Part shown: positions 44,144-53,753 of the stretch, one piece after another
How the letters are laid out: each line of letters starts with the position of its first letter
How positions within the stretch are numbered: position 1 is the first letter of the stretch
From: an uncultured Desulfobacter sp.
GTDB lineage: Bacteria; Desulfobacterota; Desulfobacteria; Desulfobacterales; Desulfobacteraceae
Direction of reading: 5' to 3'
Assembly (NCBI RefSeq): GCF_963666675.1
Contig: NZ_OY762929.1
Coordinates: forward strand, 744,001 to 808,000
Length of the DNA: 64,000 nt
Notes under the pieces: model-generated
Told to the model about the DNA's origin: nothing
Databases searched by the model: none
Seen by the model: the letters and a program-made list of their open reading frames with translations, nothing else
Translations under genes and position numbers: made by a program

Positions 44144-45577
44144 TCAGCTATTGACGGCATATCTAAGATCTGTTGCCGTTACCCAGTCTTCCGGCGCCTG
44201 TTGCAGCTTGCCGGGATTGAGAATGTTATTGGGGTCCAGGGCCGCTTTGATGGCAGCCATCATTTTTAAGGAATCCGCTTTCTCCGTCCTGAAGGCATCC
44301 GCTTTGGAAATGCCGATACCGTGTTCAGCAGAAGTTGTGCCGCCGATGGAATTTACATATTCATAAATTTCGGTAATGGCTCTCTTGGCACCCTGCCACT
44401 GCTCTTTTTTGCTGACGTCCATCATGATCTTGGTGTGCATGCAGCCTGATCCGCAATGGCCGTATGCCGTCATGATGATGCCGTTCTTTTCGGCCGCTTC
44501 ATGGATTTTAGCGGCCATATCCGCCATCTTGGAGTAAGGTACTGCCATATCGTCGGCCAGGGATGTGGAAGCCATGCTGGCGTCAAACTGTGATAGGGCG
44601 GGGAACAATTTTTTACGGCCCATGAAGATCTGTTCGCGCTCTTTGGCATCAAAACTGTACCAGAGGTCGGCACCGTTGTTCTTTTTGCAGATTTCCTGCA
44701 TTTTGGCAACTTCATACTCCACGGCTTCCATCACTTTCCCGTCAGCTTCAAAAAGCAGGGAGGCAGCCACTTCCTTAAGGCCTAAGCCCATGGTTTTGTT
44801 TACCGCTTTGATGGCAACGTCATCCACGAGTTCAAGCATGGAAGGAATGGTGCCCGAGGCCATAATGTCACTAATGGCATTGCCGGCATCTCTGAGACTG
44901 TCAAAATTGGCAACGCCCAGGCATCTGAATTCAGGGATGGGTACAAAGCTCATGATCGCTTCCACCACAACACCCAGGGTGCCTTCCGAACCCACGATGA
45001 GTTTTTCAAGCTGATAACCGGATGCTTCCACACGGGTATGGGCACCTAGGGTGACCAGGTCGCCATTGGCCAGAACTACTTTCAAGCCCAACACCGCATC
45101 ACGGGTTGCGCCGTATTTTACGGAACGAACGCCCGACGCATTGTTGCCGATCTCGCCGCCGATGGTGGCGATACGTGAAGAGGCCGGTGTCGGGGGATAG
45201 AAAACGCCATAAGGTTTAAGTGCGGCATTGAGATCATCGTCCACCACACCCGGTTGCACCCGGCAGTAAACATCGGGCATGTTGATTTCAAGGATCCGGT
45301 TCATGTTCTTCATGTCCAGAAGAATTCCGCCCTTGATCGACACGGTCTGCCCGCACATTCCCGAGCCGCCGCCCCTGGGGACAACCGGTATTTTTGCATC
45401 ATTGGCATAGGCCATTACTTTTTGGACCTGCGCGGTATTGTCAGGTCTGACTACAACCCATGGTGCGGCATGGTAAACAGATGCGTCTGCGCCGTAAATA
45501 AACAGGTCAAGCGGATCTGTCTTTATGTTTTTTTCCCCGACTATGTTCCTGAGTCTGGGGATATCGACCGTATTCAT
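44144..45577 (-). CDS. FAD-linked 2-hydroxyacid oxidase (GlcD/D-lactate dehydrogenase type)
   Basis: A 477-aa flavoprotein. The start at 45577 has GGAAAGGA upstream. The N-terminal FAD-binding type 4 domain shows VVVRPDNTAQVQKVMAYAND, PVVPRGGGSGMCGQTV and IGGEIGNNASGVRSVKYGAT. The C-terminal oxidase domain ends with GHCGSGCMHTKI, SAEHGIGISKADA and LDPNNILNPGKL. This is the D-lactate/glycolate oxidase family. It heads the group with the iron-sulfur protein and LarA-like racemase, which suggests D-lactate as substrate. Confidence 0.87.
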   Translation of the reverse strand: MNTVDIPRLRNIVGEKNIKTDPLDLFIYGADASVYHAAPWVVVRPDNTAQVQKVMAYANDAKIPVVPRGGGSGMCGQTVSIKGGILLDMKNMNRILEINMPDVYCRVQPGVVDDDLNAALKPYGVFYPPTPASSRIATIGGEIGNNASGVRSVKYGATRDAVLGLKVVLANGDLVTLGAHTRVEASGYQLEKLIVGSEGTLGVVVEAIMSFVPIPEFRCLGVANFDSLRDAGNAISDIMASGTIPSMLELVDDVAIKAVNKTMGLGLKEVAASLLFEADGKVMEAVEYEVAKMQEICKKNNGADLWYSFDAKEREQIFMGRKKLFPALSQFDASMASTSLADDMAVPYSKMADMAAKIHEAAEKNGIIMTAYGHCGSGCMHTKIMMDVSKKEQWQGAKRAITEIYEYVNSIGGTTSAEHGIGISKADAFRTEKADSLKMMAAIKAALDPNNILNPGKLQQAPEDWVTATDLRYAVNS

Positions 45578-46093
45578 TTGATATCCTTTCCTGATGAAAA
45601 TTGTTAAAACCAATGGGTCTAAAAAGCTTCTATTCCAATTAATTCGCTAATATTTTCACAACTGTTTTAAAAATTCAATCCTCTTTACCTTTACAGTATT
45701 AATAAGTATTTGCTTTTCTAAAAAGTTGAATTATATCCCCAATTTTTGTATTGATTTGTATGTGTTAACCTCCTTTTGTGTTAATATTTTAACATTCGGG
45801 GATACACTGTCCGCTTTATCGCTAAATTCCCGCCTTGGGATACTACCGTTAATGGAGATGAAAATGCAAGTCTTATCCGCCTCGGGTTGTCACCGTGGCC
45901 TGATATTCTGATTTAAATAATTTGCCATGGGGTGTTGATCTTGAAATTAATTAAACAATATCAGTCGCATGGCACTTTATCCGTCCAGGTATGTCAATCG
46001 GTATTATGTATATAAAAGTAGCGAAATGTATAATAATGAAATTAACAGTAAATATAGTTAAGGTGCTTTTTATGCGAAAGGGGGATCTATATA
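45578..46093. other. Divergent upstream region, no gene recognised
   Basis: 516 bp between the divergent oxidase and formimidoyltransferase genes. A 61-codon frame (45726-45911) has no family features. TGGCAC at 45970 lacks a matching -12 TTGC, so no sigma54 promoter is called. Should contain promoters for both genes. Confidence 0.4.
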
Positions 46094-47716
46094 ATGGATA
46101 AAATCGTTGAATGTGTGCCCAATTTTTCCGAAGGAAAAGATAAGAAGATTATTGATGCCATCGCCGATGCCATCGCTCAAACCCCCGGATGCAGTCTGCT
46201 GGATGTGGAATCGGGAAATTCCACCAACCGGACGGTGTATACCTTTGTGGCGGACCCTGGGCATGTGGTGGAGGGTGCGCTGGCCGCAGCAAGGGTGGCC
46301 CGGGAAAAAATAGACATGCGCCGCCACCGGGGCGAACACCATCGCATGGGAGCCCTGGATGTGTGTCCCTTCATCCCTGTGACCGGCGTGACCATGGACG
46401 AGTGTGTGGAAATTTCAAAACGGTTTGGTAAACGGCTGGCCGATGAACTTGGCGTCCCGGTTTATCTGTACGAGAATTCCGCCCGCCTGGATTACCGCAA
46501 AAAGCTGCCCCAGATCCGGGAGGGCCAGTATGAAGCCCTTGCCCAGCGCGTTGTCCAGGATAAATGGCGGCCCGATTTCGGCCCGGCCAGGTTTGTACCC
46601 GAATGGGGGGCCACGGTCACCGGGGCCCGGTTTTTTCTCATTGCCTATAATGTTAATCTGTTGGGTACGCCCAATCAGGCCCATCGCATTGCACTGAATC
46701 TGCGTGAAGCAGGCAGAGGTCCCCAGGAGCCGGGCCGGTTCAAGGATGTCAAGGGGATGGGCTGGTATGTGGAGGACTACAACCTGGCCCAGGTGACGGT
46801 GAATTTGAATAATTATATGGTCACGCCGCCCCATATTCTGTTTGAAGCCGTTAAAGAAGAAGCCGCCAAACTTAACATTGCCGTGGCGGGTTCCCAGATT
46901 GTGGGTGTGATTCCCCTGGCGCCGATTTTACAGGCCGCCGAGTATTATATTAAAAAGGAAGGGCTTTTTATTTTGGACGAAGACCAAAAGGTCCGGCTGG
47001 CCGTTGAGCGCCTGGGGTTGAATTCGGTCTCTTCCTTTGATCCTAAAACCAAGATTATTGAGTATATCATTGCCGAGTCACCCGATGAACCCCTGGCCGG
47101 TATGAGTGTCCGCGCCTTTATCGAAGAGGTTGCCGGTAGAAGTATCGCACCCGGCGGCGGTTCGGTGGCGGCCGCTGTTGCGGCCATGGGCGCAGGGCTT
47201 GGCGCCATGGTGGCCAAACTGACCCTGGGGGTGCGACGGTTTGAAGCGGTTGACGCTGACATGAGACGGCTGATTCCCCCCTTGCATGAAGCGGCTATGG
47301 CCTTGATTCCCATGATTGATGCCGATACCGATGCCTTTGCCGATTATGTGGCAGCGTTGAAACTGCCGGAAACCACGGAGGAAGAGAATCAATACAGAAC
47401 AGCGCAGCTCCAGCTGGGTCTGAAAAAAGCCATTGAGGTGCCTTTGTCCGTCATGACCCTGGGGGACAAGGCCTGGGATGCCATGATGGGCGTGGCGCAA
47501 GACGGCAATATTGCGTCCCGGTCGGATCTGGAGATGGGTGCCAGGGCACTTGAGGTGGGTATCTGGGGGGCGTACAGAACCCTGGTAAATAATATGGACG
47601 ACATCCATGATAACCAATACCGTAAAAAAATTATGGACAAGGCCGATGCGATGAGAGATAGGGCCGTTGAATGCTGTCAAAAAATGCTGGATATCCTTGG
47701 AAAAAGATCTGCCTGA
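46094..47716 (+). CDS. Formimidoyltransferase-cyclodeaminase (bifunctional)
   Basis: A 540-aa fusion. The N-terminal formimidoyltransferase (about 1-300) has VECVPNFSEGKD and HHRMGALDVCPFIPVTGVT. The catalytic-His region reads RRHRGEHHRMGA. The C-terminal cyclodeaminase (about 335-540) has SVRAFIEEVAGRSIAPGGGS, then GAGLGAMVAKLT. It moves the formimino group from formiminoglutamate to tetrahydrofolate and then releases ammonia to give methenyl-THF. No histidine-degradation genes lie next to it, so the source of the formimino group is not evident. Confidence 0.95.
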   Translation: MDKIVECVPNFSEGKDKKIIDAIADAIAQTPGCSLLDVESGNSTNRTVYTFVADPGHVVEGALAAARVAREKIDMRRHRGEHHRMGALDVCPFIPVTGVTMDECVEISKRFGKRLADELGVPVYLYENSARLDYRKKLPQIREGQYEALAQRVVQDKWRPDFGPARFVPEWGATVTGARFFLIAYNVNLLGTPNQAHRIALNLREAGRGPQEPGRFKDVKGMGWYVEDYNLAQVTVNLNNYMVTPPHILFEAVKEEAAKLNIAVAGSQIVGVIPLAPILQAAEYYIKKEGLFILDEDQKVRLAVERLGLNSVSSFDPKTKIIEYIIAESPDEPLAGMSVRAFIEEVAGRSIAPGGGSVAAAVAAMGAGLGAMVAKLTLGVRRFEAVDADMRRLIPPLHEAAMALIPMIDADTDAFADYVAALKLPETTEEENQYRTAQLQLGLKKAIEVPLSVMTLGDKAWDAMMGVAQDGNIASRSDLEMGARALEVGIWGAYRTLVNNMDDIHDNQYRKKIMDKADAMRDRAVECCQKMLDILGKRSA

Positions 47717-47734
47717 TGTAAGCTGTACCCGGTA

Positions 47735-48292
47735 CTATTGGGGCCGGGCCGGCATCAGCAGATCTTCATTGATTCTGAAAAATCCCCTAAAGTGCTCGAG
47801 CCAGTATGCATGGTAAACGATATTTTCACTGTTGAAAATCGTGACTTCTCCCCGTTTTTTTGACGCATAGAGAAAATGCATCCGGCCGTCGGGGTCCACC
47901 TGGTACACCATGGCGGCAAGATTATTTTTCAGTACGAGCAGGTCTCCGTTTTTGACATCATCCGCTTTGATGGGGTGTGTGTTGCTCAGTAAAAGGTCCA
48001 TGGGCATAAATGTTTTGTAAACCAACCCTGCTTTGGTGGCAGCCCCGGCGTAAATGGAGTAAAACAGCCAGGAATTGTCTGTGGTGCCTGTCTGCTTGGG
48101 GCGTCCGCCATATACCGCGGGCATGCCGATGAATTGCTCGGCAATTGAGGGGATGAACTGGCGGAAGAGAACGCCAGGGGGCGAGTTCACAGGCTTTTGG
48201 GGGTCCTGATGCTCAATGATGAGCGAGTGACTGGCCAGGATCGGAGCAGCCCAGATCAGAACCAGTATTAAATGTATGGTTGATCTTTTCAT
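47735..48292 (-). CDS. NlpC/P60-fold protein lacking the catalytic cysteine
   Basis: A 185-aa protein with a signal peptide (MKRSTIHLILVLIWAAPILA). The fold is recognisable: PAVYGGRPKQTGTTDNSWLFYSIY, then DVKNGDLLVLK, and YWLEHFRGFFRI near the end. In active NlpC/P60 enzymes the first block reads DCSGL; here it is DNSWL, so the nucleophile Cys is Asn. It should not cleave peptides by the usual mechanism and may instead bind cell wall. The start is uncertain because no good ribosome binding site precedes any candidate; the longest frame begins at 48391. Confidence 0.65.
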   Translation of the reverse strand: MKRSTIHLILVLIWAAPILASHSLIIEHQDPQKPVNSPPGVLFRQFIPSIAEQFIGMPAVYGGRPKQTGTTDNSWLFYSIYAGAATKAGLVYKTFMPMDLLLSNTHPIKADDVKNGDLLVLKNNLAAMVYQVDPDGRMHFLYASKKRGEVTIFNSENIVYHAYWLEHFRGFFRINEDLLMPARPQ

Positions 48293-48613
48293 AATTTGTT
48301 GTGTAAGCCACGTCATGGCTGTTTGTGTGAACGTGTTTAATCGTTTACTGCAGCAGCAACAGCTTTGAGGTCTTGAAGCTGAAATCTTCATGATTTCTGC
48401 AACGATGGGGTATATTCATATCTGAATTTTTCCAGGCATTTAAAAAAACGCTTGTCTACACTACCTGGTTTTCAAACCGTTCGTCAAGAAAGAAAGTCGG
48501 GTCCCGGTCAACGCCTTGCAATTCTTTGTATGAAACCTGACATGGGGATTTTTAAAAGAAGCGCTTGTGTGATACAAAAAGCAAGGATATCATTATATAT
48601 AGTCGTGTTGTTT

Positions 48614-50536
48614 ATGAGATTTGACCCGCCACGAGAAACGTTTAAGAATAGATACATGCCGCCTTTGGATGATCAGAAAAATAGCCGCGCCCCCTTCCTT
48701 TCTTCCATGGGGGTTGTTGTCCTTTCAATGCCCGATTTGAAAGTCATCGGCCTTAACCGCCCCATGTTGGAGATGATTGGGCGGCCGGCAGACCTTTTTA
48801 AGGGTAAGGACTTTGTGCACGCCCTGGCTGACATGGGCGCCGGGCTTTGCCTTCTTGATCAGACCCCCCTTTCCCGGGATCAATTTCATCAATGTATTTT
48901 ATCCCCAGTGCAGTCGCATTTCCAGGGAATTGGCTTGGTTTTTAAACTGCCCGGGAAAACGCCCTGCAAGGCGTTGGTCATGCCCCACCATCTCTTTGAA
49001 AGAAAAAAAGATTCGGCAATGATGATTTGCCTGTTCTTTGATATCGGGGGCTCGGGCGATGAAATGCCGGTGGATTTACAAGGCATTCACGAACTGCAAA
49101 AGGCTTTTAGAAAAAAAGCCGATGACCTTAAATCAACCAATGCCCAGCTTGAAGCCATGTACAATGCCTCCTCGGAAAGTATCTGGGTGTTAAGCGGCAA
49201 GGGATCGGTGGTCAGCATCAACAAGGCGGGGGAGGCGCTTTTGGGCCTCCGGGCTGAAGAGGTGGTGGGCAAAGGTGTGGATGAACTGGTGGCGGCCGGA
49301 TTTATTGATCAGTCCGTGACCCGGCAGGTGCTGGATACCGGCCGGCAGGTGAGTCTGCTTCAGTCAACACACCGCACGGGCAAACAGCTGCTGGTTACCG
49401 GCACACCGGTCTTTGATGAGAACGATAATATTTCCATGGTGATTGTTAATGAGCGGGACATGACCCAGTTGACCAAATTGCAGGAACAGCTGCAACGGGT
49501 TAAAGAAGAAAAAAACAGGATCAATGCCGAACTTAACCAGCTCTCCCTCCAAGGACTTAAGGAGAATGAAATCATTGCCCATTCCAAGGAGATGCAGGCG
49601 CTTCTGGTGGCGTGCCGGAAGCTTTCGGACATGAATGTCTCCAGCATTTTGATCCTGGGTGAATCGGGTACCGGCAAAGGGCTTTTGGCAAAGTATATTC
49701 ATAAAAGCAATACCCTGCTGACCGGTCCGCTGGTTAAGATCAACTGTGCAGCGGTTCCTGAAACCCTTCTTGAGGCAGAGCTTTTCGGGTATGAGCCCGG
49801 CGCCTTTACCGGGGCAAAAAACCAGGGGAAAATCGGTCTTTTCGAGGCTGCCAAAAACGGAACGCTTTTTTTAGATGAGATCGGAGAGTTGTCGTTACCC
49901 TTGCAGGCCAAGCTTTTGACTTGCCTGGAGGAAAAAGAGATCATGCACATTGGCGGGTTAAAACCCATTAAGATCAATTGCAATATTATTGCGGCAACCA
50001 ACGAAGATCTTGACAGGAAGGTGGCGGCAAAACAGTTTCGCCGGGATCTCTATTTCAGGCTCAATGCATTCCCGCTGACAATTCCCCCTTTGAGGCATCG
50101 GCCCGAAGATATTATGGAGCTGACCCTTTATTTTCTGGATAAGTATAATGGTGCGTATAAACGTGCCTGTACGATTTCCGGCATGGAACTTAGTCGTATC
50201 CAGGCCCATGAATTCCCCGGCAATGTCCGGGAGTTAAAAAACTGCATCCGGCGTGCGGTGGTGATGGCTGAAAAAAACAGCCTTGAGGGGATTGTGGGTA
50301 CTCCGATTGCCGGGGGATCATCCCAGATCGGTGCGGCAAAAAAGGGGCCGGGCGAATCCCCAAAAAAAGGATTTAACCAGCAAGTGGCCGATTTTGAAAA
50401 ACAACTGCTGGTCAGTGCCCTTAAAACCTGGGGAACCACCCGGGCCATGGCAGCGGGTCTGGATATGACCCAGTCCCAGGTTGTCCGGAAACTTAAAAAA
50501 TATGGATTAAGCTGTTTGCTTGTCCAAAACGTGTGA
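48614..50536 (+). CDS. PAS-containing sigma54-dependent activator
   Basis: About 640 aa from ATG 48614. The start is uncertain: the frame is open from 48452 and ATG 48656 is possible. There are two PAS-like regions (around residues 20-150 and 180-300, the second with NASSESIWVLSGKGSVVSIN). A coiled coil follows (KLQEQLQRVKEEKNRINAEL), then the AAA+ domain: GESGTGKGLLAKYIHKS, GAFTGA in EPGAFTGAKNQG, and GTLFLDEIGELS. The C-terminus is a Fis-type helix-turn-helix (TRAMAAGLDMTQSQVVRKL). It precedes gabT-gabD, which has a sigma54 promoter, and is the obvious activator. Confidence 0.9.
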   Translation: MRFDPPRETFKNRYMPPLDDQKNSRAPFLSSMGVVVLSMPDLKVIGLNRPMLEMIGRPADLFKGKDFVHALADMGAGLCLLDQTPLSRDQFHQCILSPVQSHFQGIGLVFKLPGKTPCKALVMPHHLFERKKDSAMMICLFFDIGGSGDEMPVDLQGIHELQKAFRKKADDLKSTNAQLEAMYNASSESIWVLSGKGSVVSINKAGEALLGLRAEEVVGKGVDELVAAGFIDQSVTRQVLDTGRQVSLLQSTHRTGKQLLVTGTPVFDENDNISMVIVNERDMTQLTKLQEQLQRVKEEKNRINAELNQLSLQGLKENEIIAHSKEMQALLVACRKLSDMNVSSILILGESGTGKGLLAKYIHKSNTLLTGPLVKINCAAVPETLLEAELFGYEPGAFTGAKNQGKIGLFEAAKNGTLFLDEIGELSLPLQAKLLTCLEEKEIMHIGGLKPIKINCNIIAATNEDLDRKVAAKQFRRDLYFRLNAFPLTIPPLRHRPEDIMELTLYFLDKYNGAYKRACTISGMELSRIQAHEFPGNVRELKNCIRRAVVMAEKNSLEGIVGTPIAGGSSQIGAAKKGPGESPKKGFNQQVADFEKQLLVSALKTWGTTRAMAAGLDMTQSQVVRKLKKYGLSCLLVQNV

Positions 50537-50559
50537 TTTCCCTTGTGGTTTGATTTGAT

Positions 50560-50693
50560 ATCGATTCAATTTGCTGTGGATCTTCTTTTATTATAGCATG
50601 TTATCTATAATCGCTTCTGATTTAAAATCGACTCTTTGTTAAAGTGGTATAAATTCAAATGGTTGGCTTTTTATTATGAGTCAAAATCGATTC
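50560..50693 (+). promoter_or_regulatory. Three spaced ATCGAYTC repeats, candidate activator sites
   Basis: ATCGATTC at 50560-50567, ATCGACTC at 50627-50634 and ATCGATTC at 50686-50693. They lie about 90-215 bp upstream of the gabT sigma54 promoter, where enhancer sites are expected. The spacing is 67 and 59 bp. Binding by the PAS-sigma54 activator is inferred. Confidence 0.4.
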
Positions 50694-50775
50694 GGTCTTT
50701 TCTGGATTCATCCTGTTGATAAAAAAAAAGGCTGTAACCATCTGACTTTAAACTTTTTTGTGAAACAGGATCGGT

Positions 50776-50791
50776 CGGCACGAATCCTGCT
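50776..50791 (+). promoter_or_regulatory. Sigma54 promoter of gabT-gabD
   Basis: CGGCACGAATCCTGCT matches the -24/-12 consensus at 14 of 16 positions, with GG at 50777-50778 and GC at 50789-50790 in the correct spacing. It lies 55 nt before gabT. Confidence 0.75.
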
Positions 50792-50845
50792 GTATCCTTT
50801 AAAATGATTTATGCATAACCCCCTAAAAAACAGAAAGGATAAAAA

Positions 50846-52090
50846 ATGACTGATATGAACGATATTCAAACCCTGAGAGATCAGGTGATCCCAAACGGCC
50901 ATGCTTCCGGTACAACCTGCTATGTTGAATCCGCCAAAGGCGCTATTATTAAGGACGTTCAAGGCAAAGAGTATATCGATTTTGCAGGCGGTATTGCCGT
51001 AATGAACGTGGGGCACAGTCACCCCAAGGTGGTGGCGGCCATTAAAGAACAGGCTGAAAAATTTACCCATACTTGCTTTATGGTCAATCCCTATGATGTT
51101 GCCGTGCACCTGGCCGATCGCCTGTGCAAGATTGCCCCGGGTGCCTTTGACAAAAAAGCTTTGTTTGTCAACTCCGGTGCCGAAGCCGTTGAAAATGCGG
51201 TGAAAATCGCCCGCTATTACACCAAGCGCCAGGGCGTTGTGGTATTTGACGGGTCCTACCATGGCCGGACTTACCTTACCATGGCCATGACCACCAAGGT
51301 TAAACCGTATAAATGCGGATTCGGTCCCCTGGCCCCTGAAGTGTACCGGGCGCCCTTTGGTGATTTTGAGGCCTTTACCAAATTTTTCATCACCGGCATT
51401 AACCCTGAAAATACCGCCGCCGTGGTTATTGAGCCCATCCAGGGAGAAGGCGGATTTATCGCTCCGCCTGCGGACTTTTTGCCCAAGGTGGCTAAGTTCT
51501 GTAAAGATCACGGCATTGTGTTTATTGCCGATGAAATTCAGTCCGGTATCGGCCGGTCCGGCAAGATGTTTGCCGTTGAAAATTTTGGTGTGGAACCCGA
51601 TTTGATGACTGTGGCCAAAAGTCTTGCTGCGGGCATGCCTTTGAGCGCCGTGGTGGGCAGAAAAGAGATTATGGATTCCGTGCATCCCGGCGGCTTGGGC
51701 GGCACATACGGTGCCAACCCCGTGGCCTGCGCTGCAGCCCATGCGGTACTGGATATCTTTGAAGAGGAAAATCTTCTGGAAAAGGCCCAGGCCATCGGCG
51801 AAAAACTGGGTGAAACCTTTGGTGCCTGGACCGAGAAATTTGATCATGTGGGAGAGGTCAGGGGAATCGGCGCCATGCGGGGATACACCATTGTTCATGC
51901 CGACGGCACCCCTGACCCGGACAAGGCTAAAAAATTGTCGGCCTACTGCTTTGACAACGGTTTGATCTCTTTGGTCTGCGGCATTGAAGGCAATGTGGTC
52001 CGGGTGTTGATGCCCCTGGTTATTGAAGATGATCAACTGCAAAAAGGTCTGGATATCATGGAAGCGGGACTGGCCGGCCTGGTCGGGTAA
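50846..52090 (+). CDS. gabT: 4-aminobutyrate aminotransferase (class III)
   Basis: A 414-aa PLP enzyme of class III aminotransferases, with AAAGGAT before its ATG. It shows IDFAGGIAVMNVGHSHPKVV, NSGAEAVENAVKIAR and FDGSYHGRT. PLP-binding residues lie in FIADEIQSGIGRSGKMF, with the Schiff-base Lys in LMTVAKSLAAGMPLSAVVG. It transfers the amino group of GABA to 2-oxoglutarate to give succinate semialdehyde. The next gene, 13 nt downstream, encodes the matching dehydrogenase. Related omega-amino acids are possible substrates. Confidence 0.9.
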   Translation: MTDMNDIQTLRDQVIPNGHASGTTCYVESAKGAIIKDVQGKEYIDFAGGIAVMNVGHSHPKVVAAIKEQAEKFTHTCFMVNPYDVAVHLADRLCKIAPGAFDKKALFVNSGAEAVENAVKIARYYTKRQGVVVFDGSYHGRTYLTMAMTTKVKPYKCGFGPLAPEVYRAPFGDFEAFTKFFITGINPENTAAVVIEPIQGEGGFIAPPADFLPKVAKFCKDHGIVFIADEIQSGIGRSGKMFAVENFGVEPDLMTVAKSLAAGMPLSAVVGRKEIMDSVHPGGLGGTYGANPVACAAAHAVLDIFEEENLLEKAQAIGEKLGETFGAWTEKFDHVGEVRGIGAMRGYTIVHADGTPDPDKAKKLSAYCFDNGLISLVCGIEGNVVRVLMPLVIEDDQLQKGLDIMEAGLAGLVG

Positions 52091-52103
52091 ATAGGGAAAT
52101 TAC

Positions 52104-53555
52104 ATGCTACAGTTAAAAAACTCAGATCTCTTTTGTCCCCGTTGTTTTGTTCAGGATCGCTGGATTGATGCAGACAGCGGCAAGACCGTTGAAGTGACCA
52201 ATCCTGCAACAGGAGAGGTCCTTGGTACGGTTCCCTATTGTGGTGCCGATGAAACGCGAAGGGCCGTTGATGCAGCCAACCAAAGTTTGGATGCCTGGAG
52301 AAAAAAAACAGCCGGGGAACGCTCGGCTGTTTTGCGAAAGTGGCACGACCTGCTCATGGAAAACCAGGAAGATTTGGCCGTGATCATGACCGCAGAGCAG
52401 GGCAAGCCCCTGGCCGAATCCAGAGGCGAGATCGCCTATGCCGCAGGCTTTTTTGAATGGTTTGCCGAAGAGGCAAAGCGGGTATACGGGGATGTGATTC
52501 CCCAGACCGTAGCCTCCCAGCGTCTGGTGGTGATCAAGCAGCCTGTGGGGGTGGTGGCCGCCATCACCCCGTGGAATTTTCCCAGCGCCATGATCACCAG
52601 AAAGGCGGGTGCTGCACTGGCTGCCGGTTGTACCATGGTGGTGAAACCTGCAACCGCCACCCCGTTTTCAGCCCTGGCCATTGCAAAACTTGGGCAACAG
52701 GCCGGCGTACCCGAGGGTGTGTTCAATGTGTTGACCGGCTCTTCTTCGGCCATTGGTGGAGAACTTACGTCCAACCCCATTGTCCGGAAGTTGACCTTCA
52801 CCGGCTCCACCGAGATCGGTAAAATGTTGATGCGGGATTGTTCCGGCACCATGAAGCGGCTCTCCATGGAACTGGGCGGAAACGCCCCGTTTATTGTGTT
52901 TGACGATGCTGATGTTGATGCGGCTGTGGAGGGCGCCATGGCTTCCAAATACCGCAACTCAGGCCAGACCTGCGTATGCACCAACCGGATTTATGTCCAG
53001 GCCGGTGTGTATGATGAATTTTGCCGGAAGCTGACAACGGCCGTGGAAGGCCTTAAGGTGGGCAATGGATTTGATGACGGGGTGCAGCAGGGGCCGCTCA
53101 TTGATATGGGTGCCGTGGAAGCCGTGGAAAGCCACATCCAGGATGCAGTGAGCAAAGGCGGAAAAGTCCTGATCGGCGGTGCGCGCCATGCCCTGGGCCA
53201 CAGTTTTTTCGAGCCCACCATTGTTGCCGATGCCACCGATGAGATGCGGGTGGCCAAAGAGGAGACCTTTGGGCCCCTGGCCCCGGTTTTCAAGTTTGAG
53301 ACGGAAGAAGAGGTGGTCCGCAAGGCCAACGATACGGAATTTGGCCTGGCCGCCTATTTTTACACCAAAGATCTGGGCAGAACCTGGCGTATGGGTGAGG
53401 GGCTGGAATATGGGCTGGTGGGTATCAATACCGGTCTTGTCTCCAATCCTGTGGCGCCCTTTGGTGGTGTCAAAGAGTCGGGTAACGGCCGGGAAGGCTC
53501 GAAATACGGCCTGGATGATTACCTCGAAATAAAATACATGTGCATGTCCATATAG
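52104..53555 (+). CDS. gabD: Succinate-semialdehyde dehydrogenase
   Basis: A 483-aa aldehyde dehydrogenase. It has the NAD(P)-binding stretch GVVAAITPWNFPSAMITRKA, the general-base Glu in MELGGNAPFIVFDDAD, the catalytic Cys in NSGQTCVCTNRIYVQ, and the C-terminal PFGGVKESGNGREGSKYGLD typical of GabD. It oxidises succinate semialdehyde to succinate, which feeds the TCA cycle. Transcribed with gabT from the sigma54 promoter and followed by a hairpin. Confidence 0.93.
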   Translation: MLQLKNSDLFCPRCFVQDRWIDADSGKTVEVTNPATGEVLGTVPYCGADETRRAVDAANQSLDAWRKKTAGERSAVLRKWHDLLMENQEDLAVIMTAEQGKPLAESRGEIAYAAGFFEWFAEEAKRVYGDVIPQTVASQRLVVIKQPVGVVAAITPWNFPSAMITRKAGAALAAGCTMVVKPATATPFSALAIAKLGQQAGVPEGVFNVLTGSSSAIGGELTSNPIVRKLTFTGSTEIGKMLMRDCSGTMKRLSMELGGNAPFIVFDDADVDAAVEGAMASKYRNSGQTCVCTNRIYVQAGVYDEFCRKLTTAVEGLKVGNGFDDGVQQGPLIDMGAVEAVESHIQDAVSKGGKVLIGGARHALGHSFFEPTIVADATDEMRVAKEETFGPLAPVFKFETEEEVVRKANDTEFGLAAYFYTKDLGRTWRMGEGLEYGLVGINTGLVSNPVAPFGGVKESGNGREGSKYGLDDYLEIKYMCMSI

Positions 53556-53587
53556 TGTTTGAACGAAGGGCCGCCCACCTGCGGCGC

Positions 53588-53648
53588 TGCAGAAAAATTT
53601 TCAATCCTCACAACCATTGGGTTGCTTAAGGTTAAAAATTTTTCTGCA
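53588..53648. terminator. Terminator hairpin after gabD
   Basis: TGCAGAAAAATTTT at 53588-53601 pairs perfectly with AAAATTTTTCTGCA at 53635-53648. A second, outer pairing (TGAACGAAG with CTTCGTTTA) surrounds it. Confidence 0.55.
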
Positions 53649-53753
53649 CCTTGCATCCGGGCAACTCTTCGTTTAAGCTCAGCCCCTTAGGTTTTAGTTA
53701 AATTTTCTCGTGCTCCAGGCTATGACTTTGAGCACGAGGACAAGATAGGTACA

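Noticed and set aside
45970..45985. TGGCAC upstream of the formimidoyltransferase gene as a sigma54 promoter
   Set aside because: The -12 part reads CCGTC instead of TTGC, so the invariant GC is missing.
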